A DNA stretch of 64,000 nt, taken from the NCBI GenBank assembly GCA_016712985.1, contig JADJQA010000001.1, forward strand, positions 62,001 to 126,000, written 5' to 3'. Every line of letters starts with the position of its first letter. The stretch's first letter is position 1. This stretch comes from Sulfuritalea sp. (GTDB taxonomy: Bacteria > Pseudomonadota > Gammaproteobacteria > Burkholderiales > Rhodocyclaceae). The notes below the pieces were generated by a model that saw only the letters and a program-made list of their open reading frames with translations, was not told where the DNA came from and did no database searches. The translations under genes were made by a program, and so were the position numbers. Below, one piece after another: positions 63,744-64,000 of the stretch.

Positions 63744-63981
63744 CCGTCGCCTTTCGTGCCGCGCGCACGGCGGCTACTTCCTCGGCGATTTCCTCTTCGG
63801 TGAGCGGCGGCACATTCGCCTCGCGCAACCGTGCCATGGCATCGAGCAGGCGCTTGCCGGCTTCGCGCCGCACGGCCTCCTCGATCAGGCGGCCGATCGC
63901 CTGGTCGGAGAGCAGTCCCGCCCGTTGCGCCTCCAGCGCCACCTGGTCCGGCAGAGTCAGCGTCAGGTCCAAAGTTGTCAT
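63727..63981 (-). CDS. VapB-like antitoxin
   Basis: 84 residues. The N-terminal beta strand and helix (LDLTLTLPDQVALEAQRAGLL) and the helical C-terminus (DAMARLREANVPPLTEEEIAEEVAAVR) resemble small antitoxins paired with PIN toxins. The gene precedes and overlaps the PIN gene, as expected. Confidence 0.8.
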   Translation of the reverse strand: MTTLDLTLTLPDQVALEAQRAGLLSDQAIGRLIEEAVRREAGKRLLDAMARLREANVPPLTEEEIAEEVAAVRAARKATGAAVH

Positions 63982-64000
63982 GAGTCGGTTTCCTATATTT

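Overview
The window is GC-rich, densely packed bacterial chromosome. The gene content points to a betaproteobacterium, probably of the Rhodocyclales or a close relative. The evidence is a fused isobutyryl-CoA mutase (icmF), a class-I-like polyphosphate kinase 2, a protein carrying a PHB-synthase N-terminal domain, DUF1840, a SAH riboswitch in front of metH, and glnE. This placement is an inference from gene families and was not made by a search.

Layout. 1-1480: the end of a Crp/Fnr regulator, then remnants of a DUF4143 ATPase and a PIN-domain protein. 1.6-6.9 kb: icmF with a divergent AraC regulator, then two small truncated envelope genes. 6.95-13.9 kb (minus strand): a copper/silver efflux operon, cusA, cusB (fused to a CusF domain), cusC, cusF and a Cys-rich protein. 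It is translationally coupled at its upstream end to a chaperone island (13.9-19.7 kb) of TPR protein, J-like protein, GrpE-like protein, Hsp70 and a zinc-ribbon protein. 19.8-25 kb: SRAP peptidase, B12/radical-SAM enzyme, YbaN and an EF-G paralogue. 25.5-29 kb: a LysE exporter and a two-subunit molybdenum hydroxylase. 29.1-31.1 kb: PPK2 and an unusual PHB-synthase-N/papain-like fusion. 31.8-37.9 kb: two rhodaneses, a BamE-like lipoprotein and riboswitch-controlled metH. 38-45.5 kb: housekeeping genes (hydrolase, cca, NDUFA9-like, slt, 5-FCL, patB-like). 45.6-51.4 kb: a possible signalling module of FHA-cyclase, membrane Ser/Thr kinase, two CsgG-like secreted paralogues and a third exported protein. 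51.6-56.9 kb: ilvA, yqaA, a broken small gene and glnE. 56.9-64 kb: an accessory segment with MazEF-like genes, a helicase remnant, an MFS pump with LysR regulator, a complete IS701-family element with target duplication, and a broken VapBC-like pair.

Two clusters are the best candidates for under-described systems. One is the kinase / FHA-cyclase / CsgG-like cluster. In it a transmembrane Ser/Thr kinase carries three perfect 8-residue Thr repeats just before its membrane segment, and it is convergent with a gene encoding a phosphothreonine-recognition (FHA) domain. The other is the Hsp70/GrpE/J/TPR/zinc-ribbon island, whose J protein lacks the His of the HPD motif. The PhaC-N/papain fusion and a palindromic repeat inserted in frame inside cusA are further unusual items.

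Caution: conserved genes are interrupted by single-base-type frame breaks (cusB once, metH twice, the gene after metH once, the IS transposase at an A8 run). This looks more like residual assembly indels than biological decay. By contrast, the fragments at 712-1479, 6535-6893, 57536-58206 and 63323-63743 lack protein segments and appear genuinely degraded.
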